This document shows positions 1 to 9,390 of a stretch of 64,000 nt of DNA, one piece after another. Below the pieces are notes generated by a model that worked only from the letters and a program-made list of their open reading frames with translations, made no database searches and was not told the origin of the DNA. The first letter of the stretch is position 1; every line of letters starts with the position of its first letter. This stretch comes from Verrucomicrobium spinosum DSM 4136 = JCM 18804 (lineage in GTDB: Bacteria; Verrucomicrobiota; Verrucomicrobiia; Verrucomicrobiales; Verrucomicrobiaceae), in assembly GCF_000172155.1 (NCBI RefSeq), contig NZ_ABIZ01000001.1:4373105-4437104 (forward strand), written 5' to 3'. Position numbers and translations under genes: made by a program.

Positions 1-1
1 C

Positions 2-250
2 ATGTGTGTGCTCAATCAGCTGGACCGTTTCACCCTCATGGGAGACGCACTGAGCCGCGTCACAAGACTAGGCAGCCGTTTGGGTTACATTCTCCAGTTC
101 GTCCATGAGCAACTTCACCACCACCGCGCGTACATCTGCGAGCACGGCGATGATGTACCCGAGATTCGTGACTGGAAGTGGAACGCAAAACTAAACGGTG
201 CAACCCGCCGTGGAGTCCGCCAGGCGGATACTTCCGCCGACAACACTTGA
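2..250 (+). CDS. Phosphoketolase, C-terminal fragment (5' end outside window)
   Basis: The reading frame is open from the window edge, so only the last 82 or so residues are visible. They contain VLNQLDRFTLMGDALSRV, then LGSRLGYILQF, then EHGDDVPEIRDWKW. This order matches the very C-terminus of xylulose-5-phosphate/fructose-6-phosphate phosphoketolase, a thiamine-diphosphate enzyme that cleaves sugar phosphates to acetyl phosphate. Most family members stop soon after the IRDWKW motif; here about 22 more residues follow (NAKLNG to ADNT), a poorly conserved tail. The Met at position 2 is almost certainly internal. The identification rests only on the C-terminal motif; the catalytic part is not in the window. 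Confidence 0.75.
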   Translation: MCVLNQLDRFTLMGDALSRVTRLGSRLGYILQFVHEQLHHHRAYICEHGDDVPEIRDWKWNAKLNGATRRGVRQADTSADNT

Positions 251-532
251 GCACACCTTCCCCTTTCAGTACCGCAATCGCCATCTCACCCCGACTCGCG
301 GGGCTGGCGCTCGATCCTCGAACCTCAAGCAAGATTGATGCTCCCCTGCCCGCCCCCATCACAGAGGCTGCGCAGGACTGACTAGCGCCTCAGCGCATCC
401 GATAGGTGGAGACCAGCACACCAGCCCGCCAGCGCGCACATCTTTCAATTCTCCATAGTTCGCGGTTACTGGCGGGCGTGAACCGCCTCCAGTGGAAACA
501 ACCAAACTGGAAACAACAACACCCAACGAAAC

Positions 533-1180
533 ATGAAAATCGTTCGCAATAGCCTCCTTGCCTGGGCCAGCCTGACCCTCGCGGCATCCAGCTTCGCTGG
601 TACGCCCGTCTCCCCGCCCCCCGCACCACCCGAGCCCGCCCCCGCTGGTGGCCTTTACTTCTCTCTGAATGGCGGTGCCCTCTGGCTCCAGGATTCTGGC
701 GCTTCTGGCGTGAATCTCGACTTCGACACCGGATTTTCTGTCCTGGGAGCGGTCGGCTACTCCTTCGGCAACGGTCTGGCCGTTGAACTGGAGTCTGGCT
801 ACCTCGGCGTGGACGGTGGTGAAGGCTCATTCCGTGGTCGCAGCTTCGACGTGGACGGTGAATTCCGTCAGGTGCCGATCTTCGCAAACGCCGTTTACAC
901 CGTGGACCTTACCGACCGCCTTGGCGTTTACATCGGCGGTGGTATCGGCATCGTGTGGAGCGAGGCTGAAATCGACTCCGTCGCTGGCTACAACCTCGAC
1001 TTCACTTCCAGCGACGAGTGGAACTTCGCCGCCCAGGCCAAGGCCGGTCTGACCTTCAAGGTCACCGATGCCGCCAGCCTGAACGTCGGCTACCGCTACT
1101 ACTACGGCCAGGACGCCGTAGGCTGCCTTGACGACGCCCAGGGCTCCGTCCTGGAAGGCGGCATCACCATCCGCTTCTAA
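533..1180 (+). CDS. Outer-membrane beta-barrel protein
   Basis: This 215-residue protein starts with a signal peptide (MKIVRNSLLAWASLTLAASS, cleavage near SFA-GT), followed by a Pro/Ala-rich stretch at about residues 23-38. The rest alternates aromatic and glycine residues in amphipathic strands, for example YFSLNGGALWL, VLGAVGYSFGNGLAVELESGY, GVYIGGGIGIVW and LNVGYRYYYG. It ends GGITIRF, with the terminal Phe typical of BamA-recognised barrels. The pattern fits the small OmpA/OmpW-like porin-fold family (OMP_b-brl). The start has no Shine-Dalgarno-like sequence. A strong terminator follows 64 bases after the stop, so it is probably monocistronic. No specific ligand or function can be assigned. 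Confidence 0.85.
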   Translation: MKIVRNSLLAWASLTLAASSFAGTPVSPPPAPPEPAPAGGLYFSLNGGALWLQDSGASGVNLDFDTGFSVLGAVGYSFGNGLAVELESGYLGVDGGEGSFRGRSFDVDGEFRQVPIFANAVYTVDLTDRLGVYIGGGIGIVWSEAEIDSVAGYNLDFTSSDEWNFAAQAKAGLTFKVTDAASLNVGYRYYYGQDAVGCLDDAQGSVLEGGITIRF

Positions 1181-1243
1181 TTCACGCACGCCGGGCATCC
1201 GGCGTCTGAATTTACCATTGTTGATTTGTATTGTGTTTGGTGG

Positions 1244-1270
1244 GAGCGGCCTTCGGGCCGCTCTCTTTTT
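1244..1270 (+). terminator. Rho-independent terminator of the beta-barrel gene
   Basis: A perfect 8-bp stem (GAGCGGCC/GGCCGCTC) closed by a TTCG tetraloop is followed by TCTTTTT. It lies downstream of the beta-barrel gene on the same strand. Confidence 0.9.
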
Positions 1271-1352
1271 ACGGAGCACTTACTATTCTCCTCGGCTCAA
1301 GAGGATGATGAAGAGTTCTCGGCGCATCTTCGCCTCCACTGACTGAAGCGGC

Positions 1353-1384
1353 AAAAAAGCCCACGCTGAGACAGCGTGGGCTTT
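1353..1384 (-). terminator. Rho-independent terminator of the mre-rng operon
   Basis: A 10-bp perfect stem (AGCCCACGCT/AGCGTGGGCT) with a 5-base loop has six A on its low-coordinate side, which read as a T-run on the minus strand. It lies 23 bases past the rng stop codon and closes the minus-strand mreBCD-mrdA-rng unit. Confidence 0.9.
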
Positions 1385-1406
1385 GGCAGCGTTGAGCTGG
1401 GCGGAC

Positions 1407-2996
1407 CTACTTGATCTCGTCGCCAGTCTTGGCGTTGGCGATCAGGAACTGCTCGCGCGTGTAGTTCGGATCGGTGCGGAAGGTCATGCGGGCCTGGTAT
1501 TTGCGCTCCAGTTCGACCAGGATCTGGTCATCAGAAGTGCGCAGGCGCTGCATCACATCGGGGTGAATGACCACCAGCACGTCGCGGTCGTGTTCAGGCA
1601 GGCGGGACATGATGGAGGACAACCTGCGTTGCAGTTCAACGCTCATGGTGAGCGGCGTCTTGATCTGCCCATGCCCCTTGCAGTGCGGGCACTCTTCATA
1701 CATGGCGTCGCTCAGGCTCTCGTGGAGGCGCTGGCGGGTCATCTCCATCAGACCGAATTGGGAGATTGGCAGGATCTGCGTCTTTGCCTTGTCCCGTTGG
1801 GTGTGGTCGATCATCGCCTTGTACACCGCCTGCTGGTCCTTGCGGCCCTTCATGTCGATGAAGTCCACAACGACCAGACCACCCATGTTGCGCAGCCGCA
1901 GCTGGCGGGCCACCTCTGCGGCAGCCTCCATGTTGGTATCAAGGATCACCTTGTCCACGTTGTTTCCAGCACCCTTGTTGCGGCCCGTGTTCACATCGAT
2001 CGAGATGAGAGCCTCCGTCTGGTCGATCACAATGTAACCACCACACCTCAGCCACACCTGGCGGTAGAACGCGGAATCGATCTGTCTTTGAATGTGGTAC
2101 TTTTCGAACAGGGAGCCGGGTCCCGGGAAATAATTGATCCGGCGTTGGGCACGGCGTGAGATAGGAGCGACCAGCTCCTTCATCCGCTGCACCACAGCCT
2201 GGTCATCGCAGACAATCTCGTCCAGATCCTCCGTGAGGAAGTCACGCACGGTGCGCTCAAACACATCCGGCTCCTCAAAGCAGCACACGGGAGCCTTTTG
2301 GGTATCACGACGCTCGGCGATGTCCTTCCACTGCTCCACGAGGATGCTCAGGTCCCGGATGATATGGCGGGCCCGCTTGCCGGATGCTTCCGTGCGCAGG
2401 ATCACGCCCATGCCTTCTGGAAGGCTCAGCTTTTCAATAATCCGGCGCAGACGGAGGCGCTCCTTGGGATCGTCAATCTTGCGGGAAATACCGCAGGAAT
2501 CATTCAAGGGCATGAGCACCAGCAGACGTCCCGCCAGGGAGATGTTCGTGGTCACACGCGGCCCTTTGTTACCGACTGGTCCCTTGGTCACCTGCACCAG
2601 GATTTCAGAACCCACAGGGTAGAGGTCAGGAATGTCCTTGGCCGTGATGGCCTTCTTCTTCTTGCCGCTGCCGCCGCGGTTGATCTCCTCCATGCCGGCA
2701 TCAAGCGCTGCTGGAATGGCGTCCCAAAAATGGAGGAACGCATTTTTCTCCAACCCAATGTCAATGAACATGGCCTTCAAGCCCTGCTCAATGTTCTTGA
2801 TGCGTCCCTTGTAGATGCTGCCCACCAGATGGGTCGTGCCCACTCGTTCGACGGAGTACTCCTCGAGCACTCCGTTTTCAAGCAGGGCTACCCGGTTCTC
2901 GAGTTTTTCACAGTTGATGACAATTCGCGTTCCGCTGTTCACATCTTTGTGTCCGGTGAAAAACTCCTTAATTCTTTGCACAAATCCCAAAGCCAT
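1407..2996 (-). CDS. rng: Ribonuclease E/G family endoribonuclease
   Basis: This 529-residue single-strand-specific endonuclease acts in rRNA maturation and mRNA decay. An S1-like RNA-binding domain lies at about residues 55-150. The catalytic domain contains the two Mg-binding aspartates in ISIDVNTGR (Asp334) and VVDFIDM (Asp378). The zinc-link motif CPHCKG is at 436-441. Length and the absence of a long C-terminal scaffold tail fit RNase G rather than RNase E. It is the last gene of the mreBCD-mrdA unit, 38 bases after mrdA. Linkage of rng to mre genes is also known in Escherichia coli, so the context supports the call. The first 20 residues (MALGFVQRIKEFFTGHKDVN) form a short N-terminal extension. 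Confidence 0.95.
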   Translation of the reverse strand: MALGFVQRIKEFFTGHKDVNSGTRIVINCEKLENRVALLENGVLEEYSVERVGTTHLVGSIYKGRIKNIEQGLKAMFIDIGLEKNAFLHFWDAIPAALDAGMEEINRGGSGKKKKAITAKDIPDLYPVGSEILVQVTKGPVGNKGPRVTTNISLAGRLLVLMPLNDSCGISRKIDDPKERLRLRRIIEKLSLPEGMGVILRTEASGKRARHIIRDLSILVEQWKDIAERRDTQKAPVCCFEEPDVFERTVRDFLTEDLDEIVCDDQAVVQRMKELVAPISRRAQRRINYFPGPGSLFEKYHIQRQIDSAFYRQVWLRCGGYIVIDQTEALISIDVNTGRNKGAGNNVDKVILDTNMEAAAEVARQLRLRNMGGLVVVDFIDMKGRKDQQAVYKAMIDHTQRDKAKTQILPISQFGLMEMTRQRLHESLSDAMYEECPHCKGHGQIKTPLTMSVELQRRLSSIMSRLPEHDRDVLVVIHPDVMQRLRTSDDQILVELERKYQARMTFRTDPNYTREQFLIANAKTGDEIK

Positions 2997-3034
2997 AAAA
3001 TTGATCGTAAATTGCTAAAGTTGAGCCCACAAGG

Positions 3035-5248
3035 CTAACCATCCCTCCCAAACAATCTCTTCAGGAAGTTGGCCCGGCGAGGTGGGGGTGCTTGATTTTT
3101 GTTCTGTTTCGTTCCTTCCGCGTCAGCTTCATCGCGAATGGTGGGACGCGCCTTCGGGGCCTCCTCACGCTTCGCACTGCGACGTGGTTCATCATCGTTG
3201 TCCACGGCAGGCTCCTCTTCCTCCGTTCCTGGCTGGAACGCGGTCGCGAGTCCGTCGTACGAGACAATGTCCACAGGGTTGAAGTTGCCTTGCACTTCAT
3301 TCACCTTGGTGAGCTCGACGGAATACCCATTGTCGAGCGCCAGAGCCTGTTCTAAAATCCGTTTGGCCACGGGGGCCGCCGTCACCCCACCCCCTTTGCC
3401 CCCCTGCACGAGAATGCAGGCGGCAAACTTGGGATTCTCATAAGGTGCGAAGGTAATGAAGAGGGTGTGGTTGTCCTTCACGAACTCCTTGCCATTCTTG
3501 CGCCAGTTCTGAGCGGTACCCGTCTTCCCGGCCACATCCACACCGTTGATCTTGGCAGCCTTGGCGGTGCCCCCCTGGTCATTGACCACACGCCACATGC
3601 CCCGCCGCACCAGTTCCAGCTTCTGCGGGGTGAGACCGAAGTCCTTGAAATTCGCACGCACGTCCGGCAACTGCTCGCGGATAAGCTCCGTGCCATCCAT
3701 CACCTTGTTCAGGAGGTGCGGACGGTAGGCGACACCGCCGTTGCCCACAGCTGCGGCCACGCCTGCCATCTGCAGCGGACTGGCCTCCACTGCACCCTGA
3801 CCGATCGCCATGTTCGCAATGCTGGCCTCAGAGAAACGCTCTGACGCCGTCTTGTTCACGCGCCACCAGCGCTCCACAGGCAGGATGCCAGGAGCCTCTT
3901 CTTCCAGTTCAATGCCAGTGCGCTGTCCCAGGCCGAACATGTCGCCAGCCTTGGTCATGGCTGCGTTGCCAGCGTGATTCGCGTAGCGGTAGAAGTAACA
4001 GTTGCACGAGCGCATGATGGCCTCGCTCAGCCCAAGCGTGCCATGGGCACCGCCCTTCTGGCCGATCCAGCACTTCATGAACTTGCCACCAAACTGAATC
4101 CCGCCCGGGCAGTTGACCATGTCTCCTTCCACACCTGCAAGAATGCCGGCGAACGAGGTCATGATCTTGTAAGTGGAACCAGGCACGAAACCGCGCACGG
4201 AGCGGTTCAGCAACGGCACACAGGGATTCTCCAGATAACCGGCGAAGTCCTCCTTGCTGATTGAGGGGATGAACTTGTTCGGGTTATAGGAAGGAACTGA
4301 CGCCATGGCCAGTACCTGGCCGGTGGAAGGATCCAGCACCACCACCGCACCTCGGCCGATCGCGGGAGTCCCCTCGCGGAGGGCCTTCTCCGCGATCATT
4401 TGAATTCGTGCATCAATCGAGAGATAAACGTCATGGCCCTTGCGCGGCTCCTGATAGTCCACCTCCTTGACGAGGCGGCCTTTTTCATTCTGCAACCAGA
4501 TGCGCATCCCAGCCTTGCCCCTCAGATCCTGGTCAAAGGTCTTCTCTACGCCATACACACCGTAGTCGTCCGGCACGAAGAAATCCCACTCGTTGATCTC
4601 CTCTTTTGTGGCACGCTGCACATCAGGTTGATTCACGTAGCCCACCACGTGACAGGCGAAGGAGTCAAAGATGTATTGCCGCACTGGCCGCACTTCCACT
4701 GAGATACCGGGCAGCCCCAGCCGGTGCTCGGCAAACCGGCTGAATTCCTCAAACGTCAGATCGCTGCGATATACCCATGGCACTACCCCACGATTCGTGC
4801 GAAAATGAATGCGAAGCTTGTTCGCGTTGAAGTCCGCAGCCAAGCCGAGCTTATCCAGCGGCTCGATAATGCCCTCCCGAACTATCGCGACGATGTCCGT
4901 CTCGTCTTTGCTCCGTGGAATGCCACCTTCCGTATATTTGTAATTGAATTGAGGAATGGGCTGTTTCTCAGCCTTTGCCTGCTTGGTGTACTCCTCGACC
5001 AGTGTCTTCAGGTTCACACGCACCTCGAACGAGGGCTTGTTGGAAACCAGCACTACGCCGTTGCGGTCACGGATCTCCCCGCGCGAGCCCGGAATGCGCG
5101 CCCGCAGGTTTTTGGTTCCCGGAACCTTGTTCTTGAGTTCTTCGTGGTGGTCGATGCTGAGATTCCACAGGCGCTGCGCCAGCGCACCGAATCCAATCAG
5201 GATCACCAGGGTAAAGAGGTACAGACGGAAGCGATACTTAACCACCAT
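3035..5248 (-). CDS. mrdA: Penicillin-binding protein 2, elongasome transpeptidase
   Basis: This class B PBP of 737 residues crosslinks peptidoglycan during cell elongation. One membrane anchor lies at about residues 7-28, followed by the PBP dimerisation domain (about 50-260) and the transpeptidase domain (about 295-640). The three active-site motifs are intact: STYK with Ser358 and Lys361, SCN at 414-416, and KTG at 575-577. The last 90 or so residues are a charged, probably disordered tail rich in Glu, Arg and Pro. It overlaps mreD by 11 bases, so the two are likely translationally coupled. The usual partner glycosyltransferase RodA does not follow; rng does. Confidence 0.95.
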   Translation of the reverse strand: MVVKYRFRLYLFTLVILIGFGALAQRLWNLSIDHHEELKNKVPGTKNLRARIPGSRGEIRDRNGVVLVSNKPSFEVRVNLKTLVEEYTKQAKAEKQPIPQFNYKYTEGGIPRSKDETDIVAIVREGIIEPLDKLGLAADFNANKLRIHFRTNRGVVPWVYRSDLTFEEFSRFAEHRLGLPGISVEVRPVRQYIFDSFACHVVGYVNQPDVQRATKEEINEWDFFVPDDYGVYGVEKTFDQDLRGKAGMRIWLQNEKGRLVKEVDYQEPRKGHDVYLSIDARIQMIAEKALREGTPAIGRGAVVVLDPSTGQVLAMASVPSYNPNKFIPSISKEDFAGYLENPCVPLLNRSVRGFVPGSTYKIMTSFAGILAGVEGDMVNCPGGIQFGGKFMKCWIGQKGGAHGTLGLSEAIMRSCNCYFYRYANHAGNAAMTKAGDMFGLGQRTGIELEEEAPGILPVERWWRVNKTASERFSEASIANMAIGQGAVEASPLQMAGVAAAVGNGGVAYRPHLLNKVMDGTELIREQLPDVRANFKDFGLTPQKLELVRRGMWRVVNDQGGTAKAAKINGVDVAGKTGTAQNWRKNGKEFVKDNHTLFITFAPYENPKFAACILVQGGKGGGVTAAPVAKRILEQALALDNGYSVELTKVNEVQGNFNPVDIVSYDGLATAFQPGTEEEEPAVDNDDEPRRSAKREEAPKARPTIRDEADAEGTKQNKNQAPPPRRANFLKRLFGRDG

Positions 5249-5864
5249 AGTAACGGTAAACTAGCCCTTCTGTCCGCACCTCATAGTGGACGAGTCGCGC
5301 AAGCGTATGAAGCATGAACAGAAGGAGCGGTGAGACCAACATGGCCAGCAGTGCATCCGTCACCAGCTTCGTCCACAGGCCGGGATGGAATTCAAAACTG
5401 CCCCTCAGGAATGACATCATTAAAAACTCTATCAGAAGACACAGGAGCGTGGCAATGCCAACCATGATAACCGGCAACTCCCAACGCCCCCGTTTGAAAA
5501 GCGGCCGGATGCCCTGCATGAGCGTACCCGTGACGCCAAAGAGAAACATGGAGTAGCCAACCGGCAGCGCGGTCCCGTTGGGCGGCTGCTTCTCCACGGG
5601 CAGTTCCCGCGCCAAGTCTGCTGACTCCACCGCCACAGGCTTTTCCGGCTTGTAAGGCAGGTGCCGGGCGTCCCACACCAGTCCGGTGAAGAGCGCGAGG
5701 AACAGCATCATCGGAAATGACACGGTCAGGGAGGCGGAGAAAAACAGGACGGGGGGCAACAGCACCCGGGCGTTATTGGCAAACTCAATGGCCGGCAAAA
5801 ACTCCTGCGCCCCGAAGCTCAGGGCCACGAGCAGCACCACAATGATGTTGTACAAGAAACTCAT
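5238..5864 (-). CDS. mreD: Rod shape-determining protein MreD
   Basis: This 208-residue polytopic membrane protein sits exactly between mreC and mrdA, overlapping both by a few bases. Hydrophobic segments are seen at about residues 4-21, 30-62, 100-118, 128-152 and 165-190. A polar loop (about 68-97, KPEKPVAVESADLARELPVE) separates the second and third blocks and is longer than in most MreD proteins. Sequence conservation in MreD is low, so the call rests mostly on position and topology. The expected role is linking MreC to the inner-membrane elongation complex. Confidence 0.82.
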   Translation of the reverse strand: MSFLYNIIVVLLVALSFGAQEFLPAIEFANNARVLLPPVLFFSASLTVSFPMMLFLALFTGLVWDARHLPYKPEKPVAVESADLARELPVEKQPPNGTALPVGYSMFLFGVTGTLMQGIRPLFKRGRWELPVIMVGIATLLCLLIEFLMMSFLRGSFEFHPGLWTKLVTDALLAMLVSPLLLFMLHTLARLVHYEVRTEGLVYRYYGG

Positions 5865-6676
5865 GGTTGCACGAGCGAATCCATGTGGACAACAAAGACA
5901 TCTTCGATGAGGCCGAAGTTCACTGCAGGATCAACGACAGCCTCACCAGAAATGTCCTTGAATTCAAACGCCTTGACCTTTCCCAGCGCCAGACCAGCGG
6001 GAAACACGCCACCGTCGCCGGAAGAATAAATATTGGCCCCCGGCTCAAGCTTGAGGGTACGGTCCAGAAACCTCAGACGAAGATCCGGACGCGTCTCGAA
6101 TCCGCCACGCTCACCGCTGAGAATGCCCTTGGCCTGTGTCCCCTCGATGCGAGCCGCGACGCGGCATTCCTCGTCAGTGAGAAGGATCACCTCAGAGGTG
6201 TGAGCCGCCACTTTGCCAGTCTTGCCCACCAAACCTGACTCGGTGATGACAGGGCTGTCCGTGCCGATGCCATCCAGAGAGCCCTTGTCGATGATGACCG
6301 TCGTCCACCAGTTGGAGGCAGAGCGGCGGAGCACATGGGCGGCAGTCAGTTTAAAGGCGGACTGCTGCCGGTACCCGAGCATCGAGCGGAACTTGTTGTT
6401 CTCCTCAAGTGTCATGTGGTACTTCTGCTCAAAGATCATCAGCCGGTTCATTTCCCGGCGCAGGCTCTCATTCTCCTGCTGGAGCCGCTCGGCGTCCACG
6501 GGATTGCTCACCACCTCATGCACCTGGTTCTGGGCATGTGCGCCCATCCGGATGAACGGCGAGAGCACATTCATCACGGAGGTTTGGATCGCCCGCGTCT
6601 GCGGGGTCTTGAGCGTGAACACTGCCACCAGCGCCACGAAAAAGAGCAGCAGGGCGATGACGTTGATCTTCTTCAT
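5861..6676 (-). CDS. mreC: Rod shape-determining protein MreC
   Basis: This 271-residue bitopic protein has an N-terminal membrane anchor (KKINVIALLLFFVALVAVFTL). A coiled coil rich in Glu, Arg and Gln follows at about residues 60-98. The periplasmic beta-domain has the MreC hallmarks NWWTTVIIDKGSLDGI, SPVITESGLVGKTG and VILLTDEECRVAAR. MreC scaffolds PBP2 and activates it in the elongasome. It follows mreB after 87 bases and overlaps mreD by 4 bases. Confidence 0.93.
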   Translation of the reverse strand: MKKINVIALLLFFVALVAVFTLKTPQTRAIQTSVMNVLSPFIRMGAHAQNQVHEVVSNPVDAERLQQENESLRREMNRLMIFEQKYHMTLEENNKFRSMLGYRQQSAFKLTAAHVLRRSASNWWTTVIIDKGSLDGIGTDSPVITESGLVGKTGKVAAHTSEVILLTDEECRVAARIEGTQAKGILSGERGGFETRPDLRLRFLDRTLKLEPGANIYSSGDGGVFPAGLALGKVKAFEFKDISGEAVVDPAVNFGLIEDVFVVHMDSLVQP

Positions 6677-6763
6677 GCTTGCAGCACTCCCCTGTAAAGC
6701 CGCCAGCCCGGGAACGCTGAAGTCTCAGCGCTCACGGGTCTGACCGTTGGTATCCATGACCGC

Positions 6764-7795
6764 CTATTCGTTGGTGCTGACTTTGCGGAGAAACTCAATC
6801 TCGCTCAGCACCCGGCCTGCACCTTCCGCCACAGCGCTGAGGGGATCGTCGGCCACGTGAACCGGCAGAGCCGTCTCCTCCTGTAGAAGCTTGTCGAGGC
6901 CGCGCAACAACGCGCCGCCACCCGCCAGCATGATGCCGCGGTCCACCAAGTCGGCGGAGAGTTCAGGGGGGCAGCGCTCCAGCGTGGTGCGCACTGCATC
7001 AATGATCGTGTTCAGCGGCTCCAGCATGGCCTCGCGAACTTCCTGGCTCGTGATGGTGATCGTCTTTGGCAGACCCGCCACCATGTCACGGCCCTTTACC
7101 TCCATCGTCGTCTCCTTGCCCAGTGGGTAGGCCGAGCCAATACGAAGTTTGATCTCCTCCGCCGTGCGCTCACCGATCATGAGGTTGTACGCACGCTTCA
7201 TATAGTTGATCACGGCTTCATCCAGCTCGTCACCTGCCACACGGACGCTGCGGCTGTACACGATGCCGCTCAGCGAGATGATCGCCACCTCGGTGGTGCC
7301 CCCACCGATGTCCACAATCATGTTCCCAGCCGCTTCTTGCACGGGCAGGCCCACGCCGATAGCAGCCGCCATCGGTTCTTCGATCAGATAGACCTCACGA
7401 GCGCCAGCCTGCTCAGCACTCTCCTTGACGGCACGCTTCTCCACCTCAGTGATGCCCGACGGAACCGCCACCACCACACGCGGACGCACGAAGCTGCGGC
7501 GATTGTGAACCTTCAAAATGAAGTGACGAAGCATGGCCTCCGTCACCTTGAAATCGGCAATAACGCCATCCTTGAGCGGACGAATGGCTACGATATTCCC
7601 GGGAGTGCGCCCCAGCATGCGCTTGGCATCATCTCCCACGGCCACCACTTCGTTGGTGCCCGCTTTCACTGCCACCACGGAAGGCTCACGTAGGACAATG
7701 CCGTGATCCTTCACATACACAAGGGTGTTGGCGGTGCCGAGGTCGATGCCAATGTCACTGGATGCAAATCCGAATAAGCTTCTGAAAAACGACAT
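6764..7795 (-). CDS. mreB: Rod shape-determining actin homologue MreB
   Basis: This 343-residue actin-fold ATPase forms membrane-associated filaments that direct lateral cell-wall synthesis. Seen are the phosphate-1 motif [11 protein letters not shown] (about 14-24), the N-terminal region FFRSLFGF that can act as an amphipathic membrane anchor, the phosphate-2 motif [12 protein letters not shown] (about 160-171) and the adenosine motif [12 protein letters not shown] near residue 292. Length matches the family. It is the first gene of the mreBCD-mrdA-rng unit. The ATG has no Shine-Dalgarno-like sequence upstream. Confidence 0.97.
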   Translation of the reverse strand: MSFFRSLFGFASSDIGIDLGTANTLVYVKDHGIVLREPSVVAVKAGTNEVVAVGDDAKRMLGRTPGNIVAIRPLKDGVIADFKVTEAMLRHFILKVHNRRSFVRPRVVVAVPSGITEVEKRAVKESAEQAGAREVYLIEEPMAAAIGVGLPVQEAAGNMIVDIGGGTTEVAIISLSGIVYSRSVRVAGDELDEAVINYMKRAYNLMIGERTAEEIKLRIGSAYPLGKETTMEVKGRDMVAGLPKTITITSQEVREAMLEPLNTIIDAVRTTLERCPPELSADLVDRGIMLAGGGALLRGLDKLLQEETALPVHVADDPLSAVAEGAGRVLSEIEFLRKVSTNE

Positions 7796-8118
7796 GAGGT
7801 TGTTGAAATAGAAAGGGTGGAAAAGAGCTAAAAAAGGCAGTCAGGCGTTAGCTTGAGAGAAAGATATCAAAGAAAACCGAAAAATCAGGAAATGAAAACG
7901 ACGCCCAATTCCAAACCGTTGACCTTCAAGTAAAAAACCCTGCTAATTTTCGTCAAGGGAAAGATTTCCAGGGCGGATACCACTACAGGCAACGGGATTG
8001 CGCGACGAATTTTCCCCCCGCCTATCGTTCTCCCTCTTTGGTTTGCAAGCGGAATCCACGGTCTTGTAAAAGAAGGGCCTTTTTTGCCGACGCAGCCAAA
8101 AACCTTATTTCACCCGGA
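7796..8118. other. Intergenic region between mreB and recF (probable mreB promoter region)
   Basis: About 320 bases without a gene. The half nearest mreB is A-rich on the plus strand. A weak minus-strand promoter candidate is TTGACG (complement of 7951-7956) with TTTACT (complement of 7929-7934), a 16-base spacing. No riboswitch or strong hairpin terminator for recF was recognised on the mreB side of the recF stop. Confidence 0.35.
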
Positions 8119-9189
8119 TCATATTCCACCCTCTTTTAGCCGTCCATCCTGAACCTCATAGACCATTCCGCCTACGCCAGTCTCACTGGCCCAATCTGTG
8201 AAGGTGGTGGTGATGATTTTTTGGCCGTGCGCCGGCAGGTAAGCCAGGAGGGCTTGACGCCTGGTTTTGTCCAGCTCGCCAAAAATATCGTCGATCAATA
8301 GCAGAGGGGGTTCCCCCTGCGCCTCCTCCAGCACTCTGGCCTGGGCCAGCTTCAAAGCCAGGCAGAGCGTGCGTTGCTGCCCCTCGGAGGCAAAAGCGCC
8401 TGCTGGCCGGCCGTGAATGGTCAGCGCCAGATCATCCCTATGCACCCCTACCTGAGTGGTCCGGAGCCGGGCTTCACTGTCCCGCACTTCCATGAGGGCA
8501 GCCTCTAGATCCTCCCCGGGGTAACCTGGCACGTAAGCCACCGCCCCAGGCTCCACGCCAGCGCTGAGGCCCAAGTGAGCCTCAGTGACTGGCTCTTGGA
8601 CCCTTTGGACCAGTTCATCCCGGCACCGACGGATCGCAGCACCATGCTCGGCCAGGATGCGACCGTAGGCATCCACCTGTCGCCAAGAAATGACCGCGTC
8701 CCGCTTCAAGAGAAAATTCCGGCTGCGGAGCGCCCGCTCGTAGCTCTTGAGAGCATTCAAGTATTCCGGGAAAAGCTGGGCTGCGGCAAAGTCGAGGTAC
8801 CGTCGGCGGTGCTCTGCCCCGCCGCGGGCAAGATTCATATCAGAGTGATCCATCCACACCACCCGGGCGGACTGAATCAGGTAGTCCCCAGCCCGAGGGC
8901 AGACGGAGTCATTCACCGCCACCCGACGCGCGGTCGGGCTCTGGGCCACTCTCAGCTTCCGCCCCCCTACCACCCCCTCGGTCACGCAAGTCTGGGCACC
9001 AAATCGGATCAGGTCCGAGCGCGTGGAAGTTCGGGGTGATTGCAAACGCATCAGCACGCACGCCGCCTCCAGCAATGATGTCTTGCCCTGCCCGTTTTTT
9101 CCAACCAGCAGGGTAGTCTCAGGATGCAGCGCGAGACGCGCTTCTGTAAAGCAACGAAAATCCCGCACCTGCATCCACTCCAGCAACAT
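8119..9189 (-). CDS. recF: DNA replication and repair protein RecF
   Basis: This 356-residue SMC-like ATPase helps load RecA at gapped DNA with RecO and RecR. Walker A is GKNGQGKT at residues 30-37. The ABC-type signature is FASEGQQRTLCLALKLAQ, and Walker B with D-loop is LLLIDDIFGELD. The start region VRDFRCFTEARLALHP is the usual RecF beta-strand before Walker A. dnaA, dnaN and gyrB, its common neighbours, are absent here. The gene is alone on its strand, with mreB downstream and a divergent small gene upstream. Confidence 0.95.
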   Translation of the reverse strand: MLLEWMQVRDFRCFTEARLALHPETTLLVGKNGQGKTSLLEAACVLMRLQSPRTSTRSDLIRFGAQTCVTEGVVGGRKLRVAQSPTARRVAVNDSVCPRAGDYLIQSARVVWMDHSDMNLARGGAEHRRRYLDFAAAQLFPEYLNALKSYERALRSRNFLLKRDAVISWRQVDAYGRILAEHGAAIRRCRDELVQRVQEPVTEAHLGLSAGVEPGAVAYVPGYPGEDLEAALMEVRDSEARLRTTQVGVHRDDLALTIHGRPAGAFASEGQQRTLCLALKLAQARVLEEAQGEPPLLLIDDIFGELDKTRRQALLAYLPAHGQKIITTTFTDWASETGVGGMVYEVQDGRLKEGGI

Positions 9190-9390
9190 GTGCAGCGATG
9201 ATGCGAGGGTGCAAGCCCTTGTCCAGCGCTCTCTTCACCCCTCCCCATGACAATTCGGCATGGAACATGCTAAAAATACATTCATTGCAGGGGCCTGGCC
9301 CGAATTCAGGCCCAGTGAGTGACAATTTGTTCGATTGGGGTTCCCTAATCTCAGGGCTATCCCCTGAATCCAAAACATTCCACCTATCAC

